Notes: generated by a model from the sequence alone, not told the origin. A stretch of 64,000 nucleotides of DNA from Erwinia aphidicola (GCF_014773485.1 NZ_JACXBP010000014.1:1-64000); one strand, 5' to 3'; shown: positions 8,946-17,827, counted from the first letter of the stretch. Translations and numbers: made by a program.

Positions 8946-9605
8946 CTAACTCAGCAATCCCGCCCCGACGTTCACCGACAGCCCCAGAATTGCCAGATTA
9001 AACACAAATGAAATCACCGAGTGCAGCAGCGCGATCTGTCGCATATCGGTGGTGCCGGTTGCCACGTCGGCGGTTTGTGCCGCCACGGCGATGGTGAAGG
9101 AGAAGTAGATAAAATCCCAGTATCCCGGCTCGGCGGGCTTTTCAGGAAAAATCATCGGCGTGACCTTGGCCGTTCGATGTAAGTAGTGATGATGGGCGTA
9201 ATGCATGGCAAAAGAGGTGGGCAGCAGCGCCCATGACACGACCAGCGTGGCGGCGGTCAGCAGCAGGTGCAGCACGCGCGGGGTGCCATGCAGTGCTTTT
9301 AGCGTGGTCAGCTCCAGCAGAATCGCCACAATACTGACCAGGCAGGTGAGCGTCACCATGCTCAACACCAGCGTGGCGCTCTCATCCTCAATTTTCGCGA
9401 TATGCGGAATATCTTCATTCGGCGTGCGCAGCATGCGTAACCACAAGAAAAACAGATACAGCCACGCCAGCACGTTCCAGCCGATCAGCAGCCGCTGAAG
9501 CAGACCCAGCTGAGCAGGAAGAAGGAAGAAACATAGCAGACCGGCGGTGATGGATACGATCAGCCGCAGGCGGGCGTGCAAATAATGTTGCAATGAAATA
9601 CGCAT
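8946..9605 (-). CDS. DUF1345 family inner-membrane protein
   Basis: A 219-residue polytopic protein with about five hydrophobic helices (for example LIVSITAGLLCFFLL, LVLSMVTLTCLVSIVAILL and SVISFVFNLAILGL). The motif YWDFIYFSFTIAVAAQTADV, with an earlier H-rich stretch MHYAHHHYLH, is typical of DUF1345. The family's function is not established. The TSFAMHYAHHHY and TADV elements are conserved marks, not proof of activity. The gene is isolated and convergent with the importer operon. The 254 bases upstream to the MetN-type gene are AT-rich and form a divergent promoter region without a site I could name. Confidence 0.85.
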   Translation of the reverse strand: MRISLQHYLHARLRLIVSITAGLLCFFLLPAQLGLLQRLLIGWNVLAWLYLFFLWLRMLRTPNEDIPHIAKIEDESATLVLSMVTLTCLVSIVAILLELTTLKALHGTPRVLHLLLTAATLVVSWALLPTSFAMHYAHHHYLHRTAKVTPMIFPEKPAEPGYWDFIYFSFTIAVAAQTADVATGTTDMRQIALLHSVISFVFNLAILGLSVNVGAGLLS

Positions 9606-9859
9606 GGGTTCAGGGCTTAGTTAACGTTGATATAGAGGTTTAACTGTAGACGCTGCTGGCCTGAAACCCCTCCCGACAAGCTTTAGATTGTTCCTCAGAT
9701 ATTTCTTTTAGTTATAAGCCATGTTTTTTCGGTCGTTTCCAATAAATCCTGGCCTGATTAATATCACTTGGCAATTAGTGCTACCAATAATGCATTAAAA
9801 ATAATCAGTTTAATTAATCAGCATATTTTGCTGATAAAACGGCAGAAAACAGGCATCAG

Positions 9860-10885
9860 ATGATAGTTTTGCGCAACGTTACTAAAATATTTAACGCCCG
9901 GTCCGGCCCGGTAACCGCCGTTGATGATGTCAGCCTGCAGGTTGAGCAGGGGCAGATTTACGGCATTATCGGTTACAGCGGGGCAGGGAAAAGCACCCTG
10001 ATCCGCCTGCTGAACGGTCTTGAGAAGCCGACCTCCGGTAGCGTGACCGTCGCCGGGCAGGATATTGCCCAGACCAGTGGTGAAACGCTGCGTCAGGCAC
10101 GCTTAAAAATCAGCATGATCTTCCAGCATTTCAATCTGCTGTGGTCGCGTACCGTCAGTGAAAACATCGCTTTCTCACTGCAGATTGCCGGTGCGCCGAA
10201 AGCAGCGATCCAGCGCCGCGTGCAGGAACTGATAGCCCTGGTCGGGCTGAGCGGCAAAGAACACGCGTATCCGTCCCAGCTGAGCGGCGGGCAGAAACAG
10301 CGCGTCGGAATTGCTCGCGCGCTGGCTAACAGCCCGGATGTTTTGCTGTGTGACGAGGCAACGTCGGCTCTCGATCCACAGACCACCGACGCCATTCTTG
10401 AGCTGCTGCTGGATATCAACCGTCAGCTGAGGCTCACCATCGTGCTGATCACTCACGAAATGCATGTCGTCCGCAAAATCTGCCATCGCGTGGCGGTGAT
10501 GGAAGCCGGGCGCATCGTGGAAGAGGGCGAGGTGCTGTCGGTATTTACCCGCCCGCAGCAGCCAATCACTTGCCAGTTCGTTAAGCAGACCACTGAATAC
10601 AGCAGTGCGAACACACCCTTTAACCTGGCGCTGGTCAATCCCACCGAAGGTGAAGTGCTGAAGCTGACCTTTGTCGGGCTGAGCACGCAGCAGCCGATCG
10701 TCGGTGAACTGACGCTGAAATACGCATTACCGTTCAATATTCTGCATGGAAAAATGACGCAAACCACCAACGGAACCTTTGGCGAACTGTGGTTGCAGGT
10801 CCCGGCCAGCAGCACCCAGCTGGAAAATATCCTTGCGGACCTGCACGCCCACGCAATCACGACCGAGGTGGTAAAAAATGTTTGA
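9860..10885 (+). CDS. metN: MetN-type ABC transporter ATP-binding protein
   Basis: A 341-residue ATPase of the methionine uptake family. Walker A is GYSGAGKST (residues about 39–47), the Q-loop QHFNLLWSR, the signature LSGGQKQRV, Walker B VLLCDEATSALDP and the switch ITHEMH. A C-terminal NIL domain (about 265–340) follows, which in MetN binds methionine and inhibits transport. It overlaps the permease by 8 bases. The gene is probably a paralogue of the chromosomal metNIQ system and may carry methionine derivatives or other sulfur amino acids. No convincing tandem MetJ boxes are seen upstream. Confidence 0.92.
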   Translation: MIVLRNVTKIFNARSGPVTAVDDVSLQVEQGQIYGIIGYSGAGKSTLIRLLNGLEKPTSGSVTVAGQDIAQTSGETLRQARLKISMIFQHFNLLWSRTVSENIAFSLQIAGAPKAAIQRRVQELIALVGLSGKEHAYPSQLSGGQKQRVGIARALANSPDVLLCDEATSALDPQTTDAILELLLDINRQLRLTIVLITHEMHVVRKICHRVAVMEAGRIVEEGEVLSVFTRPQQPITCQFVKQTTEYSSANTPFNLALVNPTEGEVLKLTFVGLSTQQPIVGELTLKYALPFNILHGKMTQTTNGTFGELWLQVPASSTQLENILADLHAHAITTEVVKNV

Positions 10886-11546
10886 GACCCTGTTTCCTCA
10901 TCTGAAGCTGGACGCACTCTGGTCCGCCACCGGTGAAACGCTGTATATGACCGCGCTGTCCGGCGTGGCAACTTTTGTGCTGGGGATTTTGCTCGGGCTG
11001 GCGCTGTTCCTTACCGCGCGCGGCGGGCTGTTCCAGAACCGTGCGGTTTACTCGACGATCTCCCTGCTGGTTAATGTCTTCCGCTCTATCCCTTTCATCA
11101 TCCTGATTGTGCTGCTAATCCCGTTCACCAAAACGCTGATTGGCACCATTCTGGGTGCCGATGCGGCACTTCCGGCGCTGATTGTCGGTGCTGCCCCATT
11201 TTACGCCCGCCTGGTCGAGATTGGGTTGCGAGAGGTAGACAAGGGCGTGATCGAGGCTTCCCGTTCGATGGGCGCGCGCCTCAGCACTCTGATTTTCCGT
11301 GTTCTGCTGGCGGAGTCCTCCCCGGCGCTGGTGTCCGGTATTACGGTGACGCTGATTGCGCTGGTGAGCTACAGCGCGATGGCGGGCGTGATTGGCGCGG
11401 GCGGCCTTGGCAATCTCGCTTATCTGGAAGGTTTTCAGCGCAACCACAGTGATGTCACGCTTGTGGCGACGCTCATGATTCTGGTGATCGTTTTTATCAT
11501 CCAGTTCTTAGGTGATGTCATTACAACACGGCTCGATAAACGCTAA
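10878..11546 (+). CDS. metI: MetI-type ABC transporter permease
   Basis: A 222-residue membrane protein of the MetI family. It carries five hydrophobic helices (LYMTALSGVATFVLGILLGL first), the conserved FRSIPFIILIVLLIPFT segment and the ATPase-docking loop EASRSMGARLSTLIFRVLL. AMAGVIGAGGLGNLAY near residue 170 is a strong MetI mark. It overlaps the upstream ATPase and precedes the binding-protein gene by 17 bases. Confidence 0.92.
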   Translation: MFETLFPHLKLDALWSATGETLYMTALSGVATFVLGILLGLALFLTARGGLFQNRAVYSTISLLVNVFRSIPFIILIVLLIPFTKTLIGTILGADAALPALIVGAAPFYARLVEIGLREVDKGVIEASRSMGARLSTLIFRVLLAESSPALVSGITVTLIALVSYSAMAGVIGAGGLGNLAYLEGFQRNHSDVTLVATLMILVIVFIIQFLGDVITTRLDKR

Positions 11547-11563
11547 CTTTTTAGGAAAACAAA

Positions 11564-12376
11564 ATGAAAAAAACACTGACACTGCTGGCTGCAGCAACTC
11601 TGGGTGCGCTGAGTTTGAGTGCATGGGCGGATACGCTGACCGTTGGCGCCTCTAACGTGCCGCACGCTGAAATTCTGGAGCAGGCTAAGCCGATACTGGC
11701 GAAGCAGGGCATCGATCTGGAAATCAAACCGTTCCAGGATTACATCCTGCCAAACACCGCGCTGGCGAGTCGTGATATCGACGCCAACTACTTCCAGCAC
11801 ATTCCCTATCTGAACAGCGTGCTGAAAGACCATGCTGATGATAAGAGCTATGATTTTGTCAGCGCCGGGGCAATCCATATCGAGCCGATTGGCATTTACT
11901 CGAAGAAATACAAATCGCTGAAGGATCTGCCTGAAAATGGCAAAGTGATCATGCGTGATGCGGTGGCGGAAGAGGGGCGAATTCTTTCCATCTTCGAGAA
12001 AGCGGGCGTGATCAAACTCAAGCCGGGCGTCAGTAAGGTTGATGCGCGCATCAGCGATATCGTTGAGAACCAGAAACACCTGAAGTTCCTCGCCAACGTT
12101 GAAGGCGCGCTGCTGCCGCAGATGTACAACAATGACGAAGGCGATGCGGTGGTGATTAACGCGAACTACGCAATTGATGCCGGACTCGATCCGGTGAAAG
12201 GCCCGATTGCGGTGGAGAGTGGTGAGAACAATCCTTATGCCAATATCATTACCGTGCATCGCGGCGACGAGAAGAAGCCGGATATCGTGGCGCTGGTTAA
12301 CGCGCTGCACTCTAAAGCGATTCAGGACTGGATCCGCACCAAGTACAAAGGCGCGGTGATCCCGGTTAATAACTGA
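11564..12376 (+). CDS. metQ: MetQ/NlpA-type substrate-binding protein
   Basis: A 270-residue binding protein of the NlpA family. A signal peptide (MKKTLTLLAAATLGALSLSAWA) is followed by DTLTVGASNVPHAEILEQA and the family signature ANYFQHIPYLN. It has no lipobox Cys, so unlike E. coli MetQ it should be a soluble periplasmic protein. NNDEGDAVVINANYAIDAGL is the conserved second-lobe motif. It ends the metNIQ-like operon and a terminator follows. The ligand may be methionine, its sulfoxide or a related compound. Confidence 0.92.
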   Translation: MKKTLTLLAAATLGALSLSAWADTLTVGASNVPHAEILEQAKPILAKQGIDLEIKPFQDYILPNTALASRDIDANYFQHIPYLNSVLKDHADDKSYDFVSAGAIHIEPIGIYSKKYKSLKDLPENGKVIMRDAVAEEGRILSIFEKAGVIKLKPGVSKVDARISDIVENQKHLKFLANVEGALLPQMYNNDEGDAVVINANYAIDAGLDPVKGPIAVESGENNPYANIITVHRGDEKKPDIVALVNALHSKAIQDWIRTKYKGAVIPVNN

Positions 12377-12404
12377 TTTAAAGATTATTATTATTCGGAT
12401 CATA

Positions 12405-12430
12405 GGGCTTCTTTTATGGAGCCCTTTTTT
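12405..12430 (+). terminator. Rho-independent terminator after metQ-like gene
   Basis: A seven-pair stem (GGGCTTC with GGAGCCC, one G·U pair) closes a six-base loop and runs into TTTTTT. It lies 28 bases after the binding-protein stop. Confidence 0.85.
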
Positions 12431-12547
12431 ATATTTGCGTGTTTGTGCGCATGTCACGCAAGGTTTGTCGTCCAAGTCTGTAACGCGTTAACCTGATTTA
12501 TCTTTCTACAACACCTTCTAAAGGTTGCCTTAAAAAGGATTTTTTAT

Positions 12548-12931
12548 ATGGCTAAATTTTTATTACCCCTAGTGTTAATCATATTTATCGCTCTTACGTT
12601 AATGGCTTCGGTCGTTCTTTTATTTATTTATATACGCACAGGGGCCTATGCATACAGTGATGAAAACCTTGCTGAATGTGTTGCCTATACACCCGAGCAG
12701 GCGAAAATGCGTGTGCTTCAGGCTATGCTGCATAAAGAGAATAACTGGAGTGACTGGCCGTCAGCGCAACGGGCGGCTAATGAAGCCGGTATTGGCTTTG
12801 TTGATTGGGATTTGCATAAGGGAGAGGACTCCTGGTTCGTCCCGTTCTACGATAATCGCTATCAAGACAAGGAGCAGTTCGGAATGCTTGATTGCGGTAC
12901 GCTGATTGTTGAATTCGCGTCAGAAAAGTAA
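12548..12931 (+). CDS. Hypothetical membrane-anchored protein, 127 residues
   Basis: I do not recognise the family. One strong N-terminal transmembrane helix (residues about 4–29, LLPLVLIIFIALTLMASVVLLF) precedes a soluble domain of about 95 residues rich in acidic and aromatic residues (ENNWSDWPSAQRAANEAG, GFVDWDLHKGEDSWFVPFYD). Two Cys (in LAECVAY and MLDCGT) could form a disulfide if the domain is periplasmic. An AAGGA site lies 7 bases before the ATG. It stands alone between two importer operons, with a terminator before it and its own upstream region, so no role can be deduced from context. Confidence 0.75.
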   Translation: MAKFLLPLVLIIFIALTLMASVVLLFIYIRTGAYAYSDENLAECVAYTPEQAKMRVLQAMLHKENNWSDWPSAQRAANEAGIGFVDWDLHKGEDSWFVPFYDNRYQDKEQFGMLDCGTLIVEFASEK

Positions 12932-13040
12932 CCGCCCGTCACTTCCCCGCATATCTGCTAACCTTATCTTTTTTAAGCATTCGTCACCTCTTTGCTGCAA
13001 CGATACACTCTCCGGTAGCGCAACTTTACCCGGAGTAACG

Positions 13041-13772
13041 ATGATATCGGTTAGCGGACTTAATAAATCTTTCAAGCATCATCAGGTACTTAACGATATC
13101 AACTTCAGCGTTGCACGGGGTGAGGTGGTATCGATTATTGGCCCTTCCGGCTCCGGAAAATCGACCCTGTTACGCTGCCTTAACCTGCTGGTTAAGCCCG
13201 ATAGCGGCCAGCTGACGATCGGCGATCGCACCGTTGATGCTGCCCGTATAAAACGCCGTGATGTAGGCCCGTTCCGCCAACAGAGCGCGATGGTCTTCCA
13301 GCATTACAACCTGTTTCGTAATAAAACTGCGCTGGAAAACATCACTGAGGTGTTGATCTACGGCCGCGGCTATTCACGCCAGGACGCACGTGACAGGGCG
13401 ATGGAACTACTGACCAGCGTCGGGCTGGCACATAAAGCCTCTGCTTACCCGGTTACGCTTTCCGGCGGGCAGCAGCAGCGTATTGGCATCGCCCGGGCGC
13501 TGAGCCTGGAGCCGCAGGCGCTGTTGCTGGATGAGCCAACCTCATCACTTGACCCGGAGCTGCGACGCGACATCCTCAATCTGATTGCCGACCTTGCCGC
13601 CCGTTCGCTCACAATGTTGATCGTTACCCATGAGATGCGCTTTGCCCGCGATATCTCCCGGCGCCTGCTGTTTATGGAGCAGGGGCAGATTATTGAGCAG
13701 GGCACGCCGGATGAGCTGTTCGATGCCTCCGGCAGCAGCCGTGTACACCGCTTCCTGCATGAAGCCGCCTGA
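13041..13772 (+). CDS. Polar amino-acid ABC transporter, ATP-binding protein
   Basis: A 243-residue ATPase of the GlnQ/TcyC class. The start at 13041 is set by CGGAG 6 bases upstream; a longer in-frame extension exists but lacks family sequence. Walker A is GPSGSGKST (about 34–42), the Q-loop MVFQHYNLFRN, the signature LSGGQQQRI, Walker B LLLDEPTSSLDPE and the switch VTHEMRFARD. It opens a second importer operon in the order ATPase–permease–binding protein–monooxygenase. Confidence 0.93.
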   Translation: MISVSGLNKSFKHHQVLNDINFSVARGEVVSIIGPSGSGKSTLLRCLNLLVKPDSGQLTIGDRTVDAARIKRRDVGPFRQQSAMVFQHYNLFRNKTALENITEVLIYGRGYSRQDARDRAMELLTSVGLAHKASAYPVTLSGGQQQRIGIARALSLEPQALLLDEPTSSLDPELRRDILNLIADLAARSLTMLIVTHEMRFARDISRRLLFMEQGQIIEQGTPDELFDASGSSRVHRFLHEAA

Positions 13773-13792
13773 ACCCGGTACGGAAATCCACG

Positions 13793-14461
13793 ATGAATTT
13801 TGATATCAGCTATATGTGGGGGATCCTCCCGCAGCTCCTCGGCTATCTGCCGATCACCCTGACTATTTCCCTGTTGTCGATTGTGCTGGCTACCGTGCTG
13901 GGGCTGGCCGTTGCGCTGCTGCTGCGCGGTGCGCGCCCGCTGGCGGTGCTGGCGCATCTCTATATCTCCTTTTTTCGCGGGACGCCGGTGCTGGTCCAGC
14001 TGCTGATTATTTATTTCGGTCTGCCGCAGCTGTTCCCGGCGATGAACAGCCTTAGCGCGACCTGGGCGGTTATCATTGGCCTGAGCCTGAACAGCGCGGC
14101 CTATCTTGCGGAAGTGTTTCGCGCCGCGATCGATTCGGTGGATAAAGGCCAGTGGGAAGCCTCGCTGGCTTCCGGGCTGAATGGCTTCCAGGCTGCACGC
14201 CGCATCCTGTTGCCGCAGGCGTGCCGTAATGCGGTCCCTGCGGCCGGAAATATCTGGATTGGCCTGATAAAAAACTCCTCGCTGGCTTTCACCCTTGGCG
14301 TGAGTGAACTGCTGGCGGGCGGCAAGCTGATTGCCACGGAATCGCTGAAGTATTTTGAAGCGTATTTTGCCGTCGGCCTGGTGTACTGGGCGCTGACGAT
14401 AATTTTGAGCGCGTTACAGCGTCAGCTTGAGCGCTGGATCGGTAAACCTTACGTGGTCTGA
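13793..14461 (+). CDS. Polar amino-acid ABC transporter, permease
   Basis: A 222-residue permease of the HisM/TcyB type. It has five helices, the motif FFRGTPVLVQLLIIYFGLP and the EAA docking loop WEASLASGLNGFQAARRILL. The spacing of 20 bases after the ATPase and 19 before the binding protein indicates a single operon. It resembles cystine or basic amino-acid permeases, but specificity cannot be read from the sequence. Confidence 0.92.
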   Translation: MNFDISYMWGILPQLLGYLPITLTISLLSIVLATVLGLAVALLLRGARPLAVLAHLYISFFRGTPVLVQLLIIYFGLPQLFPAMNSLSATWAVIIGLSLNSAAYLAEVFRAAIDSVDKGQWEASLASGLNGFQAARRILLPQACRNAVPAAGNIWIGLIKNSSLAFTLGVSELLAGGKLIATESLKYFEAYFAVGLVYWALTIILSALQRQLERWIGKPYVV

Positions 14462-14480
14462 TTAGCGGGAAAAAACTGGG

Positions 14481-15278
14481 ATGAAATTAGTAAAGCTGGC
14501 GCTGATTGCCTGCGCGTTACCTCTGCTCTATGGCTGTGATAAACCGGCTGATTCATCATCCGACCAGCCAGTACTGCGCGTTGGGGCAACGCCTGACGGC
14601 TATCCGCACTATTTTGTCGAAAATAAGGTCATCAAAGGGTTCAGTGCCGATATTTTGCAGGCGGTGGCGGACAAAATTCACTACAAAATTGAGTGGGTGA
14701 CTTCCGACTGGGTGGGCGTACTGGGATCGCTGGAAACGGGTAAGGTTGACACCGTCGGCAACTTTGCGGACACCCCGGAGCGGCGTAAAAAATATGACTA
14801 CAGCGTACCGTATTACTACTCGGCCGCCGCGCTGGCGGTTAGCGAAAATAATCACACTATTCACGGCCTGAACGATATGGCCGGAAAAAGCGTGGCGGCG
14901 GAATTGGGCTCCAACTATGCCAAAGTGCTCAAGGAGTTCGACCCGCAGAATAAAATCAGGCTGGTCACCTTTGAGGGGATGGATGTGATTGTCAGCAGCA
15001 TCGCGCAGGGGAAAGTGGATGCGTTTGTCTCCGGCCAGGTGATCCTGCTGGGACAGATTAAGAAAAAGCATCTGCCGCTGAAGGTGGTTGGCGAGACCTT
15101 TGGTGAAAAGCAGGTGGCTCTGCCATTCCGTAAGGATGAGCGCGGAGAGGCGCTGAAGGCGAAAGTGGATGTGGCGCTGGAAGAACTGCGCGCAGAAGGT
15201 ACGCTGAAGAAGATTTCCGAGAAGTGGTTCGACAGCGATCTCAGCGTCAGCTCACAGCCAGTAAAAGGATCACGCTGA
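14481..15278 (+). CDS. Amino-acid ABC transporter substrate-binding lipoprotein
   Basis: A 265-residue type 3 binding protein. The signal peptide MKLVKLALIACALPLLYGC ends in a lipobox (LYG|C), so it should be lipid-anchored in the periplasm. VLRVGATPDGYPHYFVENK opens the domain, and GSLETGKVDTVGNFADTPER with YDYSVPYYYS line the ligand cleft. Its TGA overlaps the ATG of the following monooxygenase (TGATG), linking uptake to oxidation of the ligand. Confidence 0.92.
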   Translation: MKLVKLALIACALPLLYGCDKPADSSSDQPVLRVGATPDGYPHYFVENKVIKGFSADILQAVADKIHYKIEWVTSDWVGVLGSLETGKVDTVGNFADTPERRKKYDYSVPYYYSAAALAVSENNHTIHGLNDMAGKSVAAELGSNYAKVLKEFDPQNKIRLVTFEGMDVIVSSIAQGKVDAFVSGQVILLGQIKKKHLPLKVVGETFGEKQVALPFRKDERGEALKAKVDVALEELRAEGTLKKISEKWFDSDLSVSSQPVKGSR

Positions 15279-16564
15279 TGTCACTGCATCTTGCGCTGTT
15301 CCTGGAAACCACGGGCTGCCACTACTCAGGCTGGCGTATGCCGGGGGCTGTTCAGGCTAACCCCGCTGACTGGGCCACGATTAAATCGCTGGCGCAAAAA
15401 GCAGAGGCGGCAAAGTTCGATCTGATTTTTATGGCGGATAAACTGTCTGTTGATGATATCTACGGTGACAGCGTGGTCGAGGCGGTGCGCCATCGGGTCA
15501 CGGAGAGGCCCGAACCCTTTTCGGTGCTGTCGGCGATTGGCGCGGTAACGGAAAAAATAGGCCTGGCGGGCACGGTGTCCAGTTCGGTTATCCAGCCGTT
15601 TGCCGCAGCGCGCACTCTGGCCACCCTCGATCATCTGACCGGCGGTCGTGCGGGCTGGAACGTGGTGACATCAACCAGTGATGCAGAAGCGGCGAATTTC
15701 GGTCAGACGCTGTTATGCCATGAGCTGCGATATCAGAAGGCGGCAGCGTTTATTCAGGCGGTGCGCACGCTTTGGGACAGCTGGGCGGATAACGCTATCG
15801 TGGCCGATCGCCAGCAGGGGATCTATGCGCACGGTGAACGTATCCGCTATGCCAACATCAATACTCCGTGGTTCCAGAGCCGTGGCCCGCTCAATATGTC
15901 GCGCCCACCGCAGGGCCACCCGGTGACATTTCAGGCCGGAGGATCCGGACCCTTTATAGAGCTGGCGGCGCGTGAGGCTGATGCGGTTTTCGCCGCGGAG
16001 AAACCCGACCTCGCCTCCGCTCAGCGCTATTATGCCCAATTGAAAGCGCGAGTGGAGGCTCACGGGCGCGACGCGAATAGTTTGAAGATCCTGCCGGGGT
16101 TACAGCCGGTGATAGGCCGTACGCAGAGAGAGGCCGACGACCTGCTGGCCGAACTGTCGCAGCTCCATCATCCACTGGCCACCTTAACGCATCTGTCGAA
16201 TACCATGAACTATGACTGGGCGCAGCACGGTTTAGACGACCCGATGCCGGACATCGCCGATCGGCTGGCGCGCCGCGAACGTTTTGCACCGATGCTGGCT
16301 TATGCCCGTGAGCAGAGGATGAGCGTCAGGCAGTTCACCTTCCGCTCTCATCAGCAGCCTAGCTTGCTCAGCGCCGGCCACTGCTTCATCAGCGTATCGA
16401 TCAGCTCGTCCAGCTCCGCTCTGGTCGCGCCTTCGCGGGCGCGTACCGACATGCCCTGCAGCAGACAGCCAAGAAAAGCCGCCAGCGCACGAATATTGGT
16501 GCGCTCATCCAGTTCACCCGCCTTTTGGCGTAGCTGCAGAAACTCCAGCAGATTACTTTCCTGA
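15278..16564 (+). pseudogene. Truncated LLM-class FMN monooxygenase
   Basis: From ATG 15278 the protein reads as an NtaA/YtnJ-type monooxygenase: LALFLETTGCHYSGWRMP, FDLIFMADK, TGGRAGWNVVTST and RGPLNMSRPPQGHPVTFQAG. Homology holds to about residue 356 (MSVRQFTFR, near 16347). The paralogue at 4996–6342 continues there for some 90 residues, including the VGTAEDIADDF and DGFNIMP segments, which are absent here. Instead the frame runs antisense through the 3' part of the TetR gene to 16564, giving a Ser-rich unrelated tail. A deletion joining this gene to the TetR gene is the simplest reading. Activity is unlikely, since the lost segment packs on the FMN barrel. Confidence 0.8.
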
Positions 16565-16995
16565 TTATTATGACGGTGGCGCAGCATCTCGGCCACTTCG
16601 CTGGAGTCTGCCGACAGCCCGCTGGAGGTGCAGATAAAGAAGCAGCCGCCCGGTTTCTTGCCATCGGTAAAGCAGGAAGCGGTTGAGCGGAAATAGTTCT
16701 CAATGCCGCTGGCGACGCAGCTTTCCGGGCAGGCGAGCGCAGCTTCATTCTGTCGGGCGAATTTCTCTGTATAACGGTCCACAGCCGCGCGGAACATACC
16801 CTCTTTGTTGGTAAATTCTGCATACAGCGTGGGCGCTTTGGCTCCCGTTGCCTCGACTAAATCCGCGAGAGAAGTGCCTTCATAGCCGTGACGCCAGAAA
16901 AGCTCAAGCGCTTTGTCCAGCGCGGCTTCGCGATTGAAAGTCTTTGGCCGTCCCCGGCTTTTACGTGTCCCTGCGTCCTGCTCAGTAGTCATCAT
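16351..16995 (-). CDS. TetR/AcrR family transcriptional regulator
   Basis: A 214-residue repressor-type protein. After a basic lead (RKSRGRPKTF) comes the TetR helix-turn-helix: LDKALELFWRHGYEGTSLAD, then LVEATGAKAPTLYAEFTNKE. The C-terminal domain with a conserved Cys in SCVASGIENYF and PGGCFFICTSSG is like TetR regulators responding to reactive or small organic compounds. It ends head to head against the truncated monooxygenase, at the deletion junction. It is divergent from the DUF1471 pair, across 281 bp holding two 20-bp direct repeats that are candidate operators. Confidence 0.9.
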   Translation of the reverse strand: MMTTEQDAGTRKSRGRPKTFNREAALDKALELFWRHGYEGTSLADLVEATGAKAPTLYAEFTNKEGMFRAAVDRYTEKFARQNEAALACPESCVASGIENYFRSTASCFTDGKKPGGCFFICTSSGLSADSSEVAEMLRHRHNNQESNLLEFLQLRQKAGELDERTNIRALAAFLGCLLQGMSVRAREGATRAELDELIDTLMKQWPALSKLGC

Positions 16996-17154
16996 TCCTC
17001 ACTTACGCAATACCGCATTAACGAATAAATTATCAATCAGTATAAAAATAATGTTCGCTCTTGTCGAGCGAGATTGTCGTCTGGTTTATAAGGATGTTCC
17101 TAAGAGAAGATCCTAAATTTAAAATAAATAAATTCAATGTGTTAACTATTAAAT

Positions 17155-17231
17155 TATCGATCATTAATAAATTGTCTTTGACGCAGGTCAACAAGGCGTT
17201 TAGTATTTACCTATCGATCGTTAATTAATTG
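17155..17231. promoter_or_regulatory. Two 20-bp direct repeats, candidate operators
   Basis: TATCGATCATTAATAAATTG at 17155–17174 and TATCGATCGTTAATTAATTG at 17212–17231 match at 18 of 20 positions and are 57 bp apart, start to start. Each contains ATCGAT and a TTAAT-rich core with partial dyad symmetry. They lie in the divergent space between the TetR gene and the DUF1471 genes and flank a likely promoter. Binding by the TetR product is inferred. Confidence 0.55.
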
Positions 17232-17276
17232 ACGACGGCAACATCAGACAACCTAAATTACTTAAGAGAAATCATA

Positions 17277-17534
17277 ATGAAAAACATCAAAATGGCTCTG
17301 GCCGCTATCGCTCTGACTTCCGTATCTTTCGCTGGTTTCGCCGCTGACCTGGTCAACAACGAGCCGGTTCAGCAGCAGCAGATTGGCGTGATTTCTGCCA
17401 GTGGCGCAACCAATCTATCTTCACTGGAAGCTCAGCTTTCCGCTAAAGCGGATCAGGCCGGTGCCAAATCATTCCGTATCACCTCAGCATCAGGTGATAA
17501 CAAAATGAACGGTACTGCGGTGATTTACCAGTAA
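17277..17534 (+). CDS. DUF1471 (YhcN/BhsA-type) small periplasmic protein
   Basis: An 85-residue secreted protein. The ATG at 17277 follows AAGAGAA and starts the signal peptide MKNIKMALAAIALTSVSFAG, cleaved near FAA. The mature part has the DUF1471 pattern: QIGVISASGATNLSSLEAQL, AKADQAGAKSFRI and a C-terminal GTAVIYQ strand. Members such as BhsA, McbA and YhcN respond to acid, peroxide or biofilm signals. The role here is not known. It forms a pair with the next gene. Confidence 0.88.
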   Translation: MKNIKMALAAIALTSVSFAGFAADLVNNEPVQQQQIGVISASGATNLSSLEAQLSAKADQAGAKSFRITSASGDNKMNGTAVIYQ

Positions 17535-17569
17535 CAATGAAAATGTTGAATGAGCATCAAGGGGGGATG

Positions 17570-17827
17570 ATGAAAAGCCGTAAATTAGCCCTTGTTGCCG
17601 TCATCCTGAGCACAATATCGGGTGCCAGCCTGGCAGCACTTCCTGAGGGTAGAGTCATTACCGTTCAGCCGCTGACAACCAGCAGCTATGTGACCGGCAG
17701 TACCACGCTGGTGTCGCTGGATGTGCAGCTGTCGGGAAAGCAGGCCGCACCCGTAGCCAGAGCCTTGCGTACCGCTTCGGCCTCTGGCGCGAGCAGCCTG
17801 TGTGGCACCACGATTAGCTATCATTAA
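17570..17827 (+). CDS. DUF1471 (YhcN/BhsA-type) small periplasmic protein, paralogue
   Basis: An 85-residue relative of the preceding gene. AGGGGGG upstream best fits the second of two adjacent ATG codons (17570). The signal peptide MKSRKLALVAVILSTISGAS is cleaved near SLA. The mature region keeps TLVSLDVQLSGKQAAPVARA, SASGASSLCGTTISYH, and carries a single Cys not present in its partner. The gap to the first gene is 35 bases, so they are probably co-transcribed, and a strong terminator follows. Confidence 0.85.
   Translation: MKSRKLALVAVILSTISGASLAALPEGRVITVQPLTTSSYVTGSTTLVSLDVQLSGKQAAPVARALRTASASGASSLCGTTISYH

Noticed and set aside
9606-9859. MetJ operator ahead of the metNIQ-like genes
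   Set aside because: Only one weak AGACG-like half-site (near 9649); tandem 8-bp met boxes are required.
11543-12475. 310-codon minus-strand open frame opposite the metQ-like gene
   Set aside because: Antisense shadow of a clear NlpA-family gene and crosses its terminator.
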